A stretch of DNA of 64,000 nucleotides from Albugo candida (lineage: Eukaryota; Oomycota; Peronosporomycetes; Albuginales; Albuginaceae). The stretch is from positions 62,001-126,000 of the forward strand of contig CAJNAR010000153.1 of assembly GCA_905220665.1 (NCBI GenBank), read 5' to 3'. Under the pieces are notes generated by a model, which did not search any database, was not told the DNA's origin, and worked only from the letters and a program-made list of their open reading frames with translations. Shown in pieces: positions 23,393-36,300 of this stretch (its first letter is position 1; each line of letters opens with the position of its first letter). A program made the translations under genes and the position numbers.

Positions 23393-24915
23393 TTACATCC
23401 ATGGCTTGCTTTTTTCATCTCGTAAAACGCCAAGGGCGCTCATGCACGCAAATGGTTTGAACTCTGCGTCCTTGTTCTTGCTTTTCTTGCGCCGATTTTT
23501 CGACGTCAATAAGTGGAGACTCTGCAGCTTTTCTACCATCTCACTATCCTCTGGATGACTCAATTTTCGGATGCTAGCCGCATTCAAGTCATCAGATTCT
23601 GTCTCATTGTCGTTTGCGCATCCATACTTGTCCGTGATGTTTGGAGAGACAATCTTTTCTGCACTGTCATGTAACGTGCAATCAGATGTCATATCCGCTT
23701 TGGTAATCTTTTTACTGGCGTCAACTTCCTCACGTTGAAGTACTTTACTTGAAGTGATCCGTTTCGGCGGTAAGCGCCCAAAATCTTTCTTCCAGAGATG
23801 CAAAATACGAAGATGGTGATCGACTAAAGCTTGATAATACTTTTCGGATGATTTCTGCCCTCTCGGTAAGCGACACAATATCATCGAAACCACCATGTCT
23901 AAGACGTTCAATTCTGTAGCAACTGCAGCGAAATCCTGCTTGTGTGGTAGACCCAGCGCATTCCTGCATTCTCCTTCGGTAAGAGTGGGCTCTCTCAAAT
24001 ACTGAGTAAGCAGATCTTTCAGTTTGTCCTCTACATCATCCGAGCATCGCATCAGTGACTCCAGCTCGGTCGCCCTACTTGACCGTGTACTATTTTTTCC
24101 TGGCTCATATTCGTGTGATATTAGGCTGCGTATCTTTTGATTTAAAGAATCACGTAATCTGCTTAATTTATCGATGGCAATACTTTGCTCTTCTTGGGTA
24201 CGCTGAAACCAAGCATATTCTCTCTGTGCAAGGGCTTCGATTTCCGATGCGATCTGCGCTTTCCATTTCAATCCTCGTGAACATGACCGTAGAGAATCCA
24301 ATAAATACTCAACACTTTGCCAGTGAGAGACACGATATAGTGTATGTAAATGGCAGTGGAGAGGGATACCGTTCACTTCGGCGGGATAATCGACTTGTAA
24401 GAAATGGTCGCCTGGGTATATCATTTCCAAGTTCCGTTTCAATGACTTCACGGTACCATAAAAGGCATGAAAGCAGATTCCTGGTAACCAAAGTTAGCCT
24501 TTTCTACCTCTCAACCATCTCGCGCTTTCCTACCTTGGTCAAATAGCGATTCCAGCACTTCCTCGGGATGATACTTGATCACTGACTGAATCTGAAATCT
24601 TATCTCGTCTTCTTTATCTACTTGTCTTTCAGATGAGATTTCGTCCTCATCAGGTTCCTTTTGTACTTCTCTGCAAAAGCGTGTGCTATTTACCACTAGG
24701 ATTGGAAAGTCATCTGGTAACATAGCCGCGCTGTCCTCTTCCCAATCATCATCAGCATTGTCGTCAATGGCCAATTCCTTTTCCAATCGCTGCTTTAGTC
24801 TTTCCGCCGAAAATGTCTCAGTGTCGAATGCTTCCCAATCCCCGATCGTATCGTCCTGCACGTCCGAGATATCGGGCGTAGTTATCGGCGCCTTCACCGC
24901 CTTCACCGCAGCCAT
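23393..24915 (-). CDS. Unrecognised acidic/coiled protein
   Basis: Exons 24915-24534 and 24480-23393 (489 aa), joined in phase 1 by a 53-nt intron. I do not recognise the family. The N-terminus is acidic (GDWEAFDTETF, DDDWEEDS) and looks like a short interaction tail. The middle (about 170-360) is helical with conserved-looking aromatic blocks (HWQSVEYLLDSLRSC and YYQALVDHHLRILHLWKKDF). The C-terminus is lysine-rich (NRRKKSKNKD), which could be a nuclear signal. There is no signal peptide or membrane segment. The chosen ATG is followed by a repetitive MAAVKAVKAP; an in-frame ATG at 24957 is an alternative. It sits head-to-tail between the Tubby and FYVE genes. Confidence 0.6.
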
Positions 24916-25175
24916 TTTATGTCTATAAGAAGCTGGGACCGAGAACGACAATGACATTCTATCATCCACATGATCTGCTAGCAGTATGACAGTTCTTTTC
25001 TTGCAACGTTTACTTGTTATATCACTATCCTTGGCGAACAACTTCATGACGAAAGGATGGAATGAGCTATATGACTGGTTAGAATTAATTCTACGAGCAG
25101 GAATGCAATAGCCTAACGGTACAACGAAGCGTATCACATCTTTTATTCATTTATCCTTTGTAAACACACGGTCGA

Positions 25176-27107
25176 TTATTCACAAGCAAGCTTCGAATCG
25201 AAGCTACTGAGTGTAATCGCAAAAGCTTGCAACGGACACAAAGGTGCCCTGAAATCCATAGTAAAAAGATCTTTTCCGACGCGGCCAAACTGAAGCACGA
25301 CAGTCTCTTGATCTTCTGGAGTGACCAGCTGGAAATTTTTGACGGAAGCCATTGTTACTCGGCCGTTGAAATTCAATACATACGCACAAACTTGTTCATT
25401 CCATCGTGGAGCCTTATTGATCAAATACGTCAGATTTGTATGGTCTTGCTCTTTGCATTTGTTGATCATTTCTTCTTCCTTCGATAGTGGGCGCCATACG
25501 ACCCGATTGCCATCCTCACGAACCCGAGGAACACATACTTTCATCTTACGTGGCCCACGATGACCCAGTACGTTGGCTGCATACAAAGCAATACCAAGCT
25601 CTTGACGTATAACGGCTGGATTGGAGGTTATCGTATCATCATCAGCATTCTTTGGGTTGACTCCATTATCGTAAATCACAAATTCAGTTCCCAGGAAATT
25701 GGATCGAAGCTTACCCAAGTAATTTTCAGTGCCCTTACGGGAGAAGTCTCCACGTTGCATGGAAATCAGATAATTGCTGGTGCGATTATTTGGTCGCTTT
25801 TTGGCCGTCAAAAGGAATCGATCGCCTTCTTTCATGTACAGGCAATATTCTGGGAACATTTTGCTCGCGCCTGATTTGTTACGTTCGATATAACACTCGA
25901 CAATGTCGTAGGCGTTTGAAAGTGGACGCAAGAGAAAGGATTTCATGTCTGTGATATCAACTTTGGCTTTGACTACCGCGCTACGAGACTTGGAGCTGGA
26001 CGAATCATGCTTATCGCTAGCATTCTTTATTTGAACATCATTCTGTGAAGACTCGGATTCTTCGGAAGCACTTCGTGAGGGTGATTTGGACTTGGATCTG
26101 GAACGGGAAGGGTTCCGTAGCTTTGAATGACGTGCTGAAGAACGACGTGTCTCGATATCCAAATTGTCTCCATTGCGTCGATTCCGATCATGATGTTTAT
26201 CATTGCGCTCACTTGAGTGTTCGTGTCGGTGATCAGGACGATCAGGATCATTGCGTTGGCGGGGATCGTGACGATCGTGATCTCGGTCACTCCGGTTGGA
26301 TCTCCCGCGAGGCTCCTTACCGTATTCGCGATCCCGGGCACGTTCACCTCGACTACGATTTGGCCTGCGAGAATGATCCCGATCAAAGTCACTATCGTCC
26401 CGTTGCCTCTCCTTTCCAGAACCACGATACCGGTCTCGCTCACGATTTGTGTCACGTTCTCTACTATTCCGGTCTCGGTCCCGATCTCGGTCTCGAGATT
26501 GTTCCCGTTCGTCCTCAGTATGTCGCTTTTGTTCTTTAGTACGGTTCGTTCTCACACTCTTAGCTTGATCGTCTCCGTCGCGCGAGCCTTGACGCTCACC
26601 ACCTCGAAAAGCGCTCATTGGCCGAGCATCCTCGTCGTCGTCATCCAACTCGCGTCCAAAACGACTGACATCAAGAAGTGAGATTTTGGTTCAGATAAAG
26701 GCTTAAAAAGAAGCAGTACGAGGGCTTATCATCAACGTCCAAGTCGCGAGGAGTGGAGAATTGTCGAGGAAGAGATGTGCGTACAACGCCTAAATGTCTT
26801 ATGAGTATGCGCATGTAAAGTCTTATACTCAAACAATACCTCCCTTGGCGCGGTCCTGTATCTTTTTCTTCTGAGCTTCTCGCTGCTGCTGAATCACCGT
26901 ATTCCTTGTTCCCACACTAGTCCCAAGTTCATCCAAGCTCTCCACATCAAGATCCTCATTTTCTTGCAGTGCGTTTGGATGCAATGTCAGAGAGCTGCGT
27001 CTGGTTTCAACACGAAGTGCCTCGACACCCGCTGTTATTTCATCACGATTATTTCTCTTTTGAGAGCGCTGTGGTTCGTCAAAAACAGAGGAGTCATTCA
27101 TGAACAT
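25176..27107 (-). CDS. TULP: Tubby-like protein with RS/RD-rich N-terminus
   Basis: Exons 27107-26840, 26789-26720 and 26664-25176 (608 aa); introns 50 and 55 nt with matching phases. The C-terminal about 260 residues form a tubby domain. It includes the NYLISM strand, GKLRSNFLGTEFVIYDNG, VLGHRGPRKM, YVLNFNGRVTMASVKNFQLV and the diagnostic end CPLQAFAITLSSFDSKLACE. Tubby domains bind PI(4,5)P2; in animals TULP proteins carry membrane cargo into cilia. The N-terminal half is unusual: about 200 residues of arginine, aspartate and serine dipeptides resembling splicing-factor RS/RD domains. The start is uncertain because the open frame continues to a non-ATG codon with a possible acceptor just upstream. 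The gene shares a 181-bp divergent promoter with its neighbour. Confidence 0.88.
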
Positions 27108-27288
27108 TTCAACTCTATTTTCCAATTTCTCTCTCCAGCTAAGAATCAATATTAGCGACCCTACTCATCCAAAGGCGCATCGATACTCTGGTGGCCTTAT
27201 GACCCTTGCGAGTTTCGTAACGGCTTGACACCGGTTATTTACCGGGACGTTCGATATCGGCCAAATCATAAAAATCGTGATTTTCTCC
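27108..27288. promoter_or_regulatory. Short divergent promoter, Tubby / helical-repeat gene
   Basis: Only 181 bp separate the two putative start codons, so both promoters must sit here unless a 5' exon of the Tubby gene extends into it. No TATA box or clear oomycete initiator was identified. Confidence 0.4.
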
Positions 27289-29301
27289 ATGGAACGGGAG
27301 AATGAAATAGTCAGCGACATCCATCGAGATTCGAGAAAGGGACGATCAACAACTCCAAATAATTCAACGAATATGGACAGACGAAAGACGTTTTTCTCTC
27401 AGTTGAATACACAAACTAACAAAAAGGCACACGCTGTGCGTAATACTAGAAAACCTAAGAAGGAAACTTTAGAGAGTAAAGCTGCTGCCTTAAAAATCAA
27501 AATCGAACGCGTCAATGAGAAAGAACTAGAAGCCCGATTGCACGACTTACTTCTGAGCAAACAATGGGAGCAAACTGTCGTTTTCCTTCTTGCAAGTTCG
27601 ATTTTGTATCAGAAATATAAAATATCAGATGTAATTCGTCATGTTATCGAGCAGAAGAATTTTTTGGATTCAATGAAGCTCATACACGATCTAAAAGCAA
27701 TATCCCATCCAGTAGATCAACTTTGTGTGTCGCTGTTAATCAAAAAATTAGTCGAGGAAGAAGATTTCGTCACAGCTGTGGAATTTGCTCAAGAAATGAT
27801 ACCCAACTTTGGCGCAAAATCAGTTGATGGGAAAATAAGTCATGAGAAAAATGGTGTGATCAGCTGGACTCCAAAGACCCTCATTCAAGCGATGATCCGA
27901 GTAAAACAATATCGTAAAGCTGCAAGATTTAGCAAGCAACTTGGAATGGATCAGGTATTCCCATGCTCACAATTGATAATCTCTATGATGGAAGCACAAC
28001 AGTGGGAAAATGCCGTGACCACCATTTTTGAAAATCGAACAGTAGCAGAATCAGGTGTAACGGAGGCACTCATTCGCAAACTGATCGAGTACCATCAATG
28101 GAATTTGGCGCTGAAATGCATTTGTAAAGTGCGTTTTAAGACACTAGCAGATGAGCTGACAGCATTATTAGTTTGTGGGGCGTGTACACAGGGCGACTTT
28201 GTATTCGTGATGTCATATATTCGAGATAACAAATTGTCATCGATCAAGAAACAAGATGCGACGCTGCTAGAGTGTTTCATGGAGTCGCTCCTGAAGCATC
28301 AAGAATTTTATAAAGCTATCAAATACGCTATCAAACTCGACCTGATTGACTCGGGTCACATTTCTGAAGATAAAGGCAAAATGAATGGCAAGAAGTACTC
28401 TATGGATAGACTACTACGTGCAACAATGGATTGCGGTCAGTATCACGTGGCTAAAAGGTATATAAAGAAACTAGGTCTAGTGGACTCGTATCGCACAGAA
28501 TTGGATGAAATGGAGCATTTGAAAAAAGAGGCGCTTCTCGAATTTCGTAAATTGATGAGCATGCGAGTGGAAGTGGTTATGAGTGAACCGATGCGAAGTA
28601 AATGGGAAGATTTGGTGGGTGAGAAAGAATTCAATGACATAGAATCGAAGATTGTAGATATTGTCATCATGCAGGAAAATGAAACCTTTTGTGATGACGG
28701 AAAGATGAAAGGCGATCGTTCTTGTTTTCTGAAAAACTCTGTGATCAGCAATACTGATCCAAACAAGATCTCGATGACCATCGGAGACGATTACGAAAAG
28801 GATGACTTCAAATGTCTTGAAAACAACATAGACTCAATGGTTTTATCTCTTCCATCTCAGCAGACGTTAGAGAAAGCTGAACCAACGAATATTAACAATG
28901 AAAATAATGGATCACTCCAGGCACTATCAGCCAAGAGCATGGCAGTAGAACCTCCCAATTCGTCGTGGAGACCACCACTGCCAAGCGATCACGAGGTACA
29001 TAAGGCAGCTGCACCTGCTCCTACACTGGATGTTGCAGCATTAGCCATGCAATTTCATCAGCCCGATCCACAGCAATCACGAGGGCATAAATCACACTCG
29101 TACTCAATTCCTGTAGTCAATAATTTTCACCCAGCTTCTCAGCAATCACCTCCGATGTTCACACCATATGGTCGACCGCTTCCGCCTTTTCTAGTACCAG
29201 CCTCAGCTTCTCAACCGCCTCGATTCACTTTCAAGCCATCCATGCCATATACTCATTGCAAGACCATTTCCCGCTCCAAGCCTAGCGCTCCGAAATCCTG
29301 A
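27289..29301 (+). CDS. Unrecognised helical-repeat protein with proline-rich tail
   Basis: Single exon, 670 aa from the first ATG at 27289. I do not recognise the family. Residues about 65-430 are all-helical with a loose recurring pattern of about 35 residues (for example QWEQTVVFLLASSILY, QYRKAARFSKQLG, QWENAVTTIFENRTVAES, QWNLALKCICKVRF, EFYKAIKYAIKLD). It resembles a TPR- or PPR-like solenoid, such as the helical half of mut-7/EXD3 proteins. No nuclease motif follows. The last 120 residues are proline-, serine- and glutamine-rich (WRPPLPSDHE, PYGRPLPPFLVP) and probably disordered, as in RNA-binding scaffolds. The N-terminus is basic. An RNA-associated role is inference only. Confidence 0.65.
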   Translation: MERENEIVSDIHRDSRKGRSTTPNNSTNMDRRKTFFSQLNTQTNKKAHAVRNTRKPKKETLESKAAALKIKIERVNEKELEARLHDLLLSKQWEQTVVFLLASSILYQKYKISDVIRHVIEQKNFLDSMKLIHDLKAISHPVDQLCVSLLIKKLVEEEDFVTAVEFAQEMIPNFGAKSVDGKISHEKNGVISWTPKTLIQAMIRVKQYRKAARFSKQLGMDQVFPCSQLIISMMEAQQWENAVTTIFENRTVAESGVTEALIRKLIEYHQWNLALKCICKVRFKTLADELTALLVCGACTQGDFVFVMSYIRDNKLSSIKKQDATLLECFMESLLKHQEFYKAIKYAIKLDLIDSGHISEDKGKMNGKKYSMDRLLRATMDCGQYHVAKRYIKKLGLVDSYRTELDEMEHLKKEALLEFRKLMSMRVEVVMSEPMRSKWEDLVGEKEFNDIESKIVDIVIMQENETFCDDGKMKGDRSCFLKNSVISNTDPNKISMTIGDDYEKDDFKCLENNIDSMVLSLPSQQTLEKAEPTNINNENNGSLQALSAKSMAVEPPNSSWRPPLPSDHEVHKAAAPAPTLDVAALAMQFHQPDPQQSRGHKSHSYSIPVVNNFHPASQQSPPMFTPYGRPLPPFLVPASASQPPRFTFKPSMPYTHCKTISRSKPSAPKS

Positions 29302-30062
29302 TAGTCAGATTTTTAAATGCTTGACTCAAAACAGCTTCCTTGCTCTCATTGGTTCTGATATGCGTCCCGCTTCTGTGCGTACATGGCGTCGTCATATTTG
29401 AAAGTACGGAATTCAGCAGCTTTAGCATCTTAGTCCAACTACTCCGGTACCATCGCAATAGCACCTCGAAATCTTAGTTTAATTTGAGCTTTACTCCATA
29501 AGCGTTGAGGATTTATTCGCCTGCTTATCGTTGATCGGTGCAAGTTGGAGATTTACGAAAACCAGAGTATGGAGAATCGCTTGAAATTGGTACATGAACT
29601 ATCGTCAGATATGCAATGTGATTCGATTTCGACTAAATAAGTTTCTATCGTTGTCGTCAGAGGTTGGCTGAGCAAATCAACACATATGCTTCGATCTACT
29701 GCGATGTAAGTATTTCGTGAGGAATGGAGGTCACAAAGTGATGTTCTTGTGATTTACTTTGGCGCTGTCTATTCGGCTATTTTAGTACGGAAGCATCGAT
29801 CATAGCTGCGGCGGTATAGTATACACCTTTGGCTTGTATTCAGCACACTATTCCATAAATTACATTAATGCGCCCTTTTGTTCGTGAGCTTCAAACGTAC
29901 TCTCTTCCACCTCTCTCCTCGGCTTTGCGTTGTGTAGCGATCTTAGCAAACTTGCATTCATAGAGAGCATTTGAGTGGTAAATTTTCTCTTTCCACCATA
30001 GCTGGAATTTTATAACTCGTGCTCTTCATTCTGGCAATTCTTATGATAGAATAAATTTAAGC
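29302..30062. other. Intergenic, no gene seen
   Basis: About 760 bp between two + strand genes with many stops in all frames. It probably holds the 3' UTR of the helical-repeat gene and the CAB39 promoter. No repeat or RNA gene was recognised. Confidence 0.35.
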
Positions 30063-31480
30063 ATGTCATCTCTGAGCAGCCTAATTAAGCGCCACAAAAG
30101 CCCCGAGCAGCTCGTAAGGCTCTTGAAGGAAGCGCTATCCGATCCTTTTATTGCCTCTAATGAACCGGTCACTCTTTTTCTTTGAAATTCATCCAAGCGT
30201 GCTCACATTCTTCATCGCTGTAGCAAGAAGAAGCTATAACGAAGCGTTTGAGTCAGATAAAAATGCTTCTTTATGGCGACGTATGTAAATCTGTGCTCCA
30301 TATAGCCCATTAGTGACTGAATTTGATGTCTGAAGGAAAATTCAGACGCAAAGCCTGAAAAATGTGCATCTCTTTCGGTCTTGCTGATCAATCAGAACTT
30401 GATCCCACAAATCATCACGAAACTGCACACAGTTCCTTTTGAAGTATAGAAGCTCATCGTAAATTTGTTTCAGATATATTTGGTTTACGGGTTGCATGAC
30501 AGGCACGCAAGCATTTTGCTCAGATTTATAATAATCTCATTCGCCGCGATTTGGCTGGCTTCGTGATGTATGTTGAGCGCGATCCATTCATAATGCATGC
30601 ACTGGTGATGGGATACGAGAATCCAGATATAGCTCTCAACTGTGGATCAATGATGCGCGAGGTGCGTCTGATGTTTCTATGAGAGGTTTGGATTTCTCAA
30701 GCTCAAATGTAGTCTGTTCGCCATGAAACACTGGCTCGTAACATTTTGTACTCTGAGGATCTCTGGAAGGTGCCTTCTTCCGTTATTATACAAAAAGCTT
30801 GAAGATGCTGACTTGTATACCACCTTTTAGTTTTTCGATTATTACGTCCATTATCCAAACTTTGAGGTGGCCTCCGATGCTTTTGCTACGCTGAAAGATC
30901 TATTCACTCGGCACAAGGAACTTGCATCTCAATTCTTCACGGCTCATTATGACCAAGTTTTTGGCAAATATGACCGATTATTGATCTCGGAGAATTACGT
31001 CACTCGACGACAATCGCTGAAGCTTCTCGGCGAGATTCTTTTGGATCGGTCAAATTTCGACGTGATGATGAAGTATATTGGGTATGTCATAAGCGTTTCT
31101 CAATGATATACTCATCAAATTGCTTCCTTATCGACTTTAGTGAGAAGGAGCATCTCAAACTAATGATGAATTTGTTGCGGGATACCAGTGCCAATATACA
31201 ATTTGAAGCTTTTCATGTGTTCAAAGTATTTGTTGCAAATCCAAAAAAGCCCGACACGATCGCACAAATTCTGAGCAACAATCGTGATAAACTGATTGCA
31301 TACCTTCGAAACTTTCAGAATGCGAAAGGTACATTACGATGCAACTCGCCTTGAAGGAATCTATTTGACACTTGATTATATGTAGAGGATCCTCAATTTG
31401 TAGAAGAAAAAGCTTTGCTTATTAGAACATTAGAAGCATTGGATAAAGTCACACAGCCACTTGCTGCAAGCGACGAGTAA
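30063..31480 (+). CDS. CAB39: CAB39/Mo25 kinase scaffold protein
   Basis: Eight exons: 30063-30167, 30224-30280, 30336-30443, 30503-30661, 30713-30769, 30831-31081, 31141-31328 and 31386-31480. They total 339 aa, the normal Mo25 length. Mo25 is an armadillo-like helical scaffold that activates LKB1-STRAD and STE20/GCK-family kinases. Family blocks are easy to see: [63 protein letters not shown] and [16 protein letters not shown]. All seven introns are 51-61 nt and the frame closes exactly. This is the most intron-dense gene of the window. The N-terminal block is more diverged and shorter than in animals, keeping only SHKSP-like RHKSPEQLV. It converges with TAF6 (287 bp apart). Confidence 0.95.
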
Positions 31481-31767
31481 AACCCAAATCGTACGGGGAA
31501 TCAATGTAGAAAATAGTGGCGTTGTCGACTTTTTGATCATTTTTGGCATTGGTAGCGTAAAGAACTGCGGACAAAAACATTTTTACTCTCCCTTGGGTGC
31601 ATTCGAATTCGCACATCCTTGAATTGCAATACAGACTTCCCGACAACGAAATCAAAGCTGCTTCTTCCTACATCCTACTGAGCTGATATATAGCACTTGA
31701 TCACTGTCACGCTTCTATGCGCGGATTGCATGCGCGCTATCACTGAAATCAAGGTACAGAAATCTTA

Positions 31768-33341
31768 TTAAATGATGATATCTATCATGTTCGGACGGAG
31801 GGACACTGGAACGTTCTTTATCGTTGCTAATGCCATATAAGGCACCAAACGCTCTCCAAACGCTTCATACAAAATCGAAACAGTCGTATCGAAACTACAC
31901 ACAGCAGCTTCGTCATTTCCATTAACTGTCTCCATTTGAGAGTCAAAGTACATTCCAGATGCGTGCTACAGAAAAAAAACAGCGTCAATGCCGCTATATG
32001 AGCAAATAATGCCCGTACCACAAGAGTTCCCAAACAATTCTGAGCTTCTAATCGCTGTATAAGATCAGGATTGGAGGAGTTCAATGCTGGCTCCAGACGC
32101 TTATAATACATTGGAAGATTCGGAAATAGTAATTTCTCCATCACAAGTGGTCCGAGGTACATCAGCCCTGCACATAAACATTAGTTTTCAAAATATACGC
32201 TGCTTGTTAGAGTAAAAAACCATTGATAGCGCCATACTGCGTGCTGAACGGACAATGTGGATCGGAAATGGCTAGATGGTATGTTTTCGAGACTCGAGCT
32301 TGCAATTTTGCGTACGTTTCTCCATACTTTTTGCATATAGTAGCAATCAACTGTGCGGCATGATCTCGAAGAGCCCAGTGATTTTCTGCCGCGTTTTCAC
32401 ATAATTGATGTCCAAGTACGCACGACAATAGAGCTGGTAGTAATTGATGCAACTAAATGCACAATCACCATCGTTACAAACCCCATGAAATGGCCTATTT
32501 GGGAGCCACCACTTACATAGAGCTCTATGCGAAGATGAGGATTTACAAGTAGACATCGACAAACTCGCATCAGGGACACAAGAATTGCCAAGTCTCGGTT
32601 GCTGTTTTTCACCTAACACAGAGAGAATTGTAATTGACCAGGATAAAGGCTCAAGGAACAAACCGATTTTACCTCTTGGTACACGAATCGGGACACATAA
32701 GGCAGCAATTGACGCATTCCAGGATCCTGTGAAATGCTGTGAAATGCTGCTCTCTGAAGTTCCAAATCTGTCTGTTGCTTGATCGCCTCGGTCAATTTGG
32801 AATAAAAAACTTGCATTTCTTCTGTCAAAACATGCTTGACTAAAGGTTTTCGGTCAGTTTGCTGATCCTCGTTCTGCATGGAAGTAAAATCCGAATCTTT
32901 GCTGCTATGACTGCACTCATTTTCAGGGATCTGTGGTTGCACCCCATCGATGGCTAGCCAATGCAATCGAACACAGGGTTCTATCGGAATCGGTGGAAAT
33001 ACTGCCTCTAGAAGCTCCTGCACGTTCCATTCTTGCTCGTTATAAAAGTATAAACTAGATTGTTCTTTACAAGCTTTCAACGGGATGATAGCATGATCTA
33101 GACTACATGACTGAAATCCATACAAAGGCTCCAAATGACGAGCTTGGAGTGCTTGATTGATATCACGTGTGCTTAATTTGCGACGTTTTGCGTGATTACG
33201 AAATTTAATTGCATCTTGAATGATCTCACGAACTCGAACTTCGACTTCAGGAAGTAAGTCGTCCATGGATTCCTCGCTCAAGTCATCGAATCCGAGACTC
33301 TGAGCGATCACCTGAATCATTTCTTGTCGTAATACGCTCAT
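31768..33341 (-). CDS. TAF6: Transcription initiation factor TFIID subunit TAF6
   Basis: Exons 33341-32673, 32612-32517, 32452-32221, 32167-32019 and 31965-31768 (447 aa). TAF6 pairs with TAF9 through a histone fold and forms a central dimer in TFIID. Residues 1-70 are the histone fold (LRQEMIQVIAQSLGFDDLSEE, AIKFRNHAKRRKLSTRDINQAL). The HEAT-like TAF6C domain shows NRDLAILVSLMRVCRCLL, LHQLLPALLSCVLG, HWALRDHAAQLIATICKKY and QYGAINGLMYLG. Introns are 60, 64, 53 and 53 nt. The fourth donor could also be two codons earlier, at 32021, without changing frame. The C-terminus after the HEAT domain is short. The gene lies 38 bp downstream of the LRR-C2 stop, on the same strand. Confidence 0.92.
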
Positions 33342-33379
33342 TAGCTTATGGCTCTATTTAATGATATATTAACATTATT

Positions 33380-36300
33380 CTAGGGCACTTGGTTATTCAT
33401 TCGGCCGAACATACGCTTAAGCCGCTCACTTGTTTGATTATCTAGACCGATATATCTTTCCGGGATGCCTGTTGTGGATGGGCGCCTTCGTGGTACATTT
33501 GGTCGTTTGAAAATGTCTAAATTACCTGTGCGTCTCTGCGGTTGCTTGATGTTTTGTTTCGAGTTGCTCGCATTCATACGATTCGGCGGAATTCGCATTG
33601 CAGAGGTCCCGAAAGGATTTTTTCGCGCACATTTTGGTGTTTCTAGGACGTAGAGCGCAGCCATCATATGGCTGGGATGATAGAGACTGTACTCATCGAA
33701 GCACTGCGTGCTCTTTCCTCGTTCTTTCGAGATACGGTTGTTGCTTCGCGATGGAAAGTTTTTTGTCGCTTCGCATTGGGACCTCTCCGTGTCACGCAAT
33801 TTTCCGTCACAAGCGTCTTCCACATGAAGGGTGGTTGAAGCTGTTGTGTACTCGTTAGACAACTTGCCTACGTCTGATTTGGCTGACGATTCTAAGCACT
33901 CCATCGAAAGCTCAAATGCTACTGCACTATTTGGCTGCTTCACAGCTTTCTGACGAACTGATGGATTTTCTCCACGTGAATTTTCCGTGATTTCGACAGA
34001 CTCTAGTTTCCTATTCGATTGGGCCACTGTCGTTGAGATCGAGAGTTTCCTTGCTGATCGTGTTTTCGTGCTCAATACTGGGCAACAAATATCATCATCT
34101 AACCTCAAGTCGATTCCAAAGGGATCCTCAAGTACCCAGCTCGGCTCTAGATCGTTCCAGGCAATCCTTATTTCGTCCACTTTTTCTCTCTTATCCTCAG
34201 ATCTTTCCGTCTCATTTGCCGAGCTGTTAGCTCGTATGAATTCGGGAAGCTCATTTCCTGCTTTGATGAATGTATCCACCGCATCATCGAATGCATGTCG
34301 TAGTCGATCAATTTTGGAGTGAAATAGCTGCAATGAGAGACAAATAGCACTGTCATTCTGTATCGTTCCCTTCGATTCGCGGTCATTTCTGTTCGGTGAT
34401 TCAATTAAAAACCATTCTGTTATCTGATTTTGGTGCAAAAACGCAAAAAGAGAGATCCAAACTTCACCAATGACCTTCTCCTGCGTTACTTCACAATCGT
34501 GTAGAATGCACACGTGCAAAAAGCTTTGCAAGTCGTCAGGAACTGCAATGTCAAAAGCCTCATCCCACACGGGAGAACTGCTTCTCTTCATCGAGCTTTG
34601 ATACTCGATCTTATTGGAATCATCAGCCGCAGCCTTAAGCTTCCGCCTTGCGATATCGAACACGTCAGCAATCTCAACAGTAACGCGAGTATCGCCATTC
34701 TTCGCTTCAAAATGATTTAGTGGAAGGTTTCGCGCGCTCTTGAGATGTATTTTCAAATGTGCCCCACTTGAGTCTGCGTCAGAACAACTGGTTGGATCGA
34801 CACTTTCTGCATTCTGTAGCGTTTGTAACCATTTCACAAAGCGGTGAATTCGGTGGACATCCCCGCAACGGTAATGATGGTTGTAGCCCGAGTTGACTAT
34901 ATACCGATACTTGGCTTCGTACTCTGTGTGTTCTTTGAGATTACAGTCCGTTTCTTCGCCGGCAGATGGAGAGGATCGTTTGGCTTGAGGTTCTGAAAAG
35001 GTAGCGTCAACAGGGGAGTCGTTGGGCTCCTCTACAAAAGCACACGCAGGTCGATCAGTTGAGAGATGAGTTGTTCTAGTAGAAGAAGATGAATTCCCCC
35101 AACTCGCCCTTCTTTCGCAATTATTCATCGTCTGGAAGTGAGGTATGACTTTGGTTTCTGGCGCCAAGGTCCATTTCGGTCGAAAGTCATTCTGTACCCA
35201 CTGTGAGATCTCAAACTTGATTTCATCTAGTATATCGTTGGTGATGTGATGCTTTAAACTGTTTTTCAATGCTAAAAAGTCTGGGCTTTTCAGTAATTTT
35301 CTTCCATCCATTTCGATCGTATCTCTGCTTCTTAGTAGACCTATCTCTTGTTCATCCCACTTTATGCAAGGTATTGCTTCCCCATGAGGATCAAAACTGC
35401 TTTCCTTCGCCAGCAAACTTGCCCTAAAAATTGCTTTGTTTGCTTCAGCGAGAAGTGCTGTGCCGTACCGATCGCCAATTGTTGATGATACCGAGCGACA
35501 ATATGTCTCAGGGAAGCATTCGACTTGTCCTTTCATTACAATACGATGATCAGACTGCAGATCCAAGGCCTTGGCGACATTCGACTCTTTAAAATAGCGT
35601 TTGTTAGAAAACCGCTCTTGCACCTCTTCCATTTCTCTAGGCTTCTCTGATGGGTTAACTAATGATTCTTGTGATACCATATCCTTCTGCAAATGCTCGC
35701 ATCCCGTCGGCCCATCATTTGTGTCATACATTTCAGCCGAGACATCGTCGATTTTGGTATTTACTTTGCAGACCTCGGCATCAAACGGAATGCAAGCACT
35801 CTTTTCCCTCTCCTTTTCTGAGGCTGAGCGTGCTTGTACTGTTTCTAGCCCCGCCACAGACGAATTTGATAAGCTCTCCTCATTTTCTTCCTCTAGGATA
35901 CTATTCTGGGATCCACGAAGACTCCAATTTATATCTGAGACGTTTTCCTCGGGTGAATAGGAATACACTTTGCCGTTTGGTTTAACGACAGAATTATTGC
36001 TCTTTTCTTGGTCAATTTCAACATCTTCCTTTTGTTCTTCACTCTGTAGCAATGATGTCATTCCTGGAGAGTTGTGATCCATCTTAAGCACTGAAAATGA
36101 AGTCTGGGCATCAGCTGCCTCCATACTCTCCACGGTATTTTTTTCATTCTGTATCTCGTTTTTCTTGAGAGTGATAAATTCCATCTCAAGGTCTGTAGCA
36201 CGCGAACCTGCATGCTTTTGGCTTTGTTGTTTCTCAATATCTCTTACTGACAATTTTCTTTTCGTAGTAAGTCGAAGCAGATTGAATCCTCCAACTTGGA

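Noticed and set aside
25227..26681. Long + strand frames opposite the Tubby gene.
   Set aside because: They mirror the arginine/aspartate-rich coding sequence on the other strand and carry no domain.
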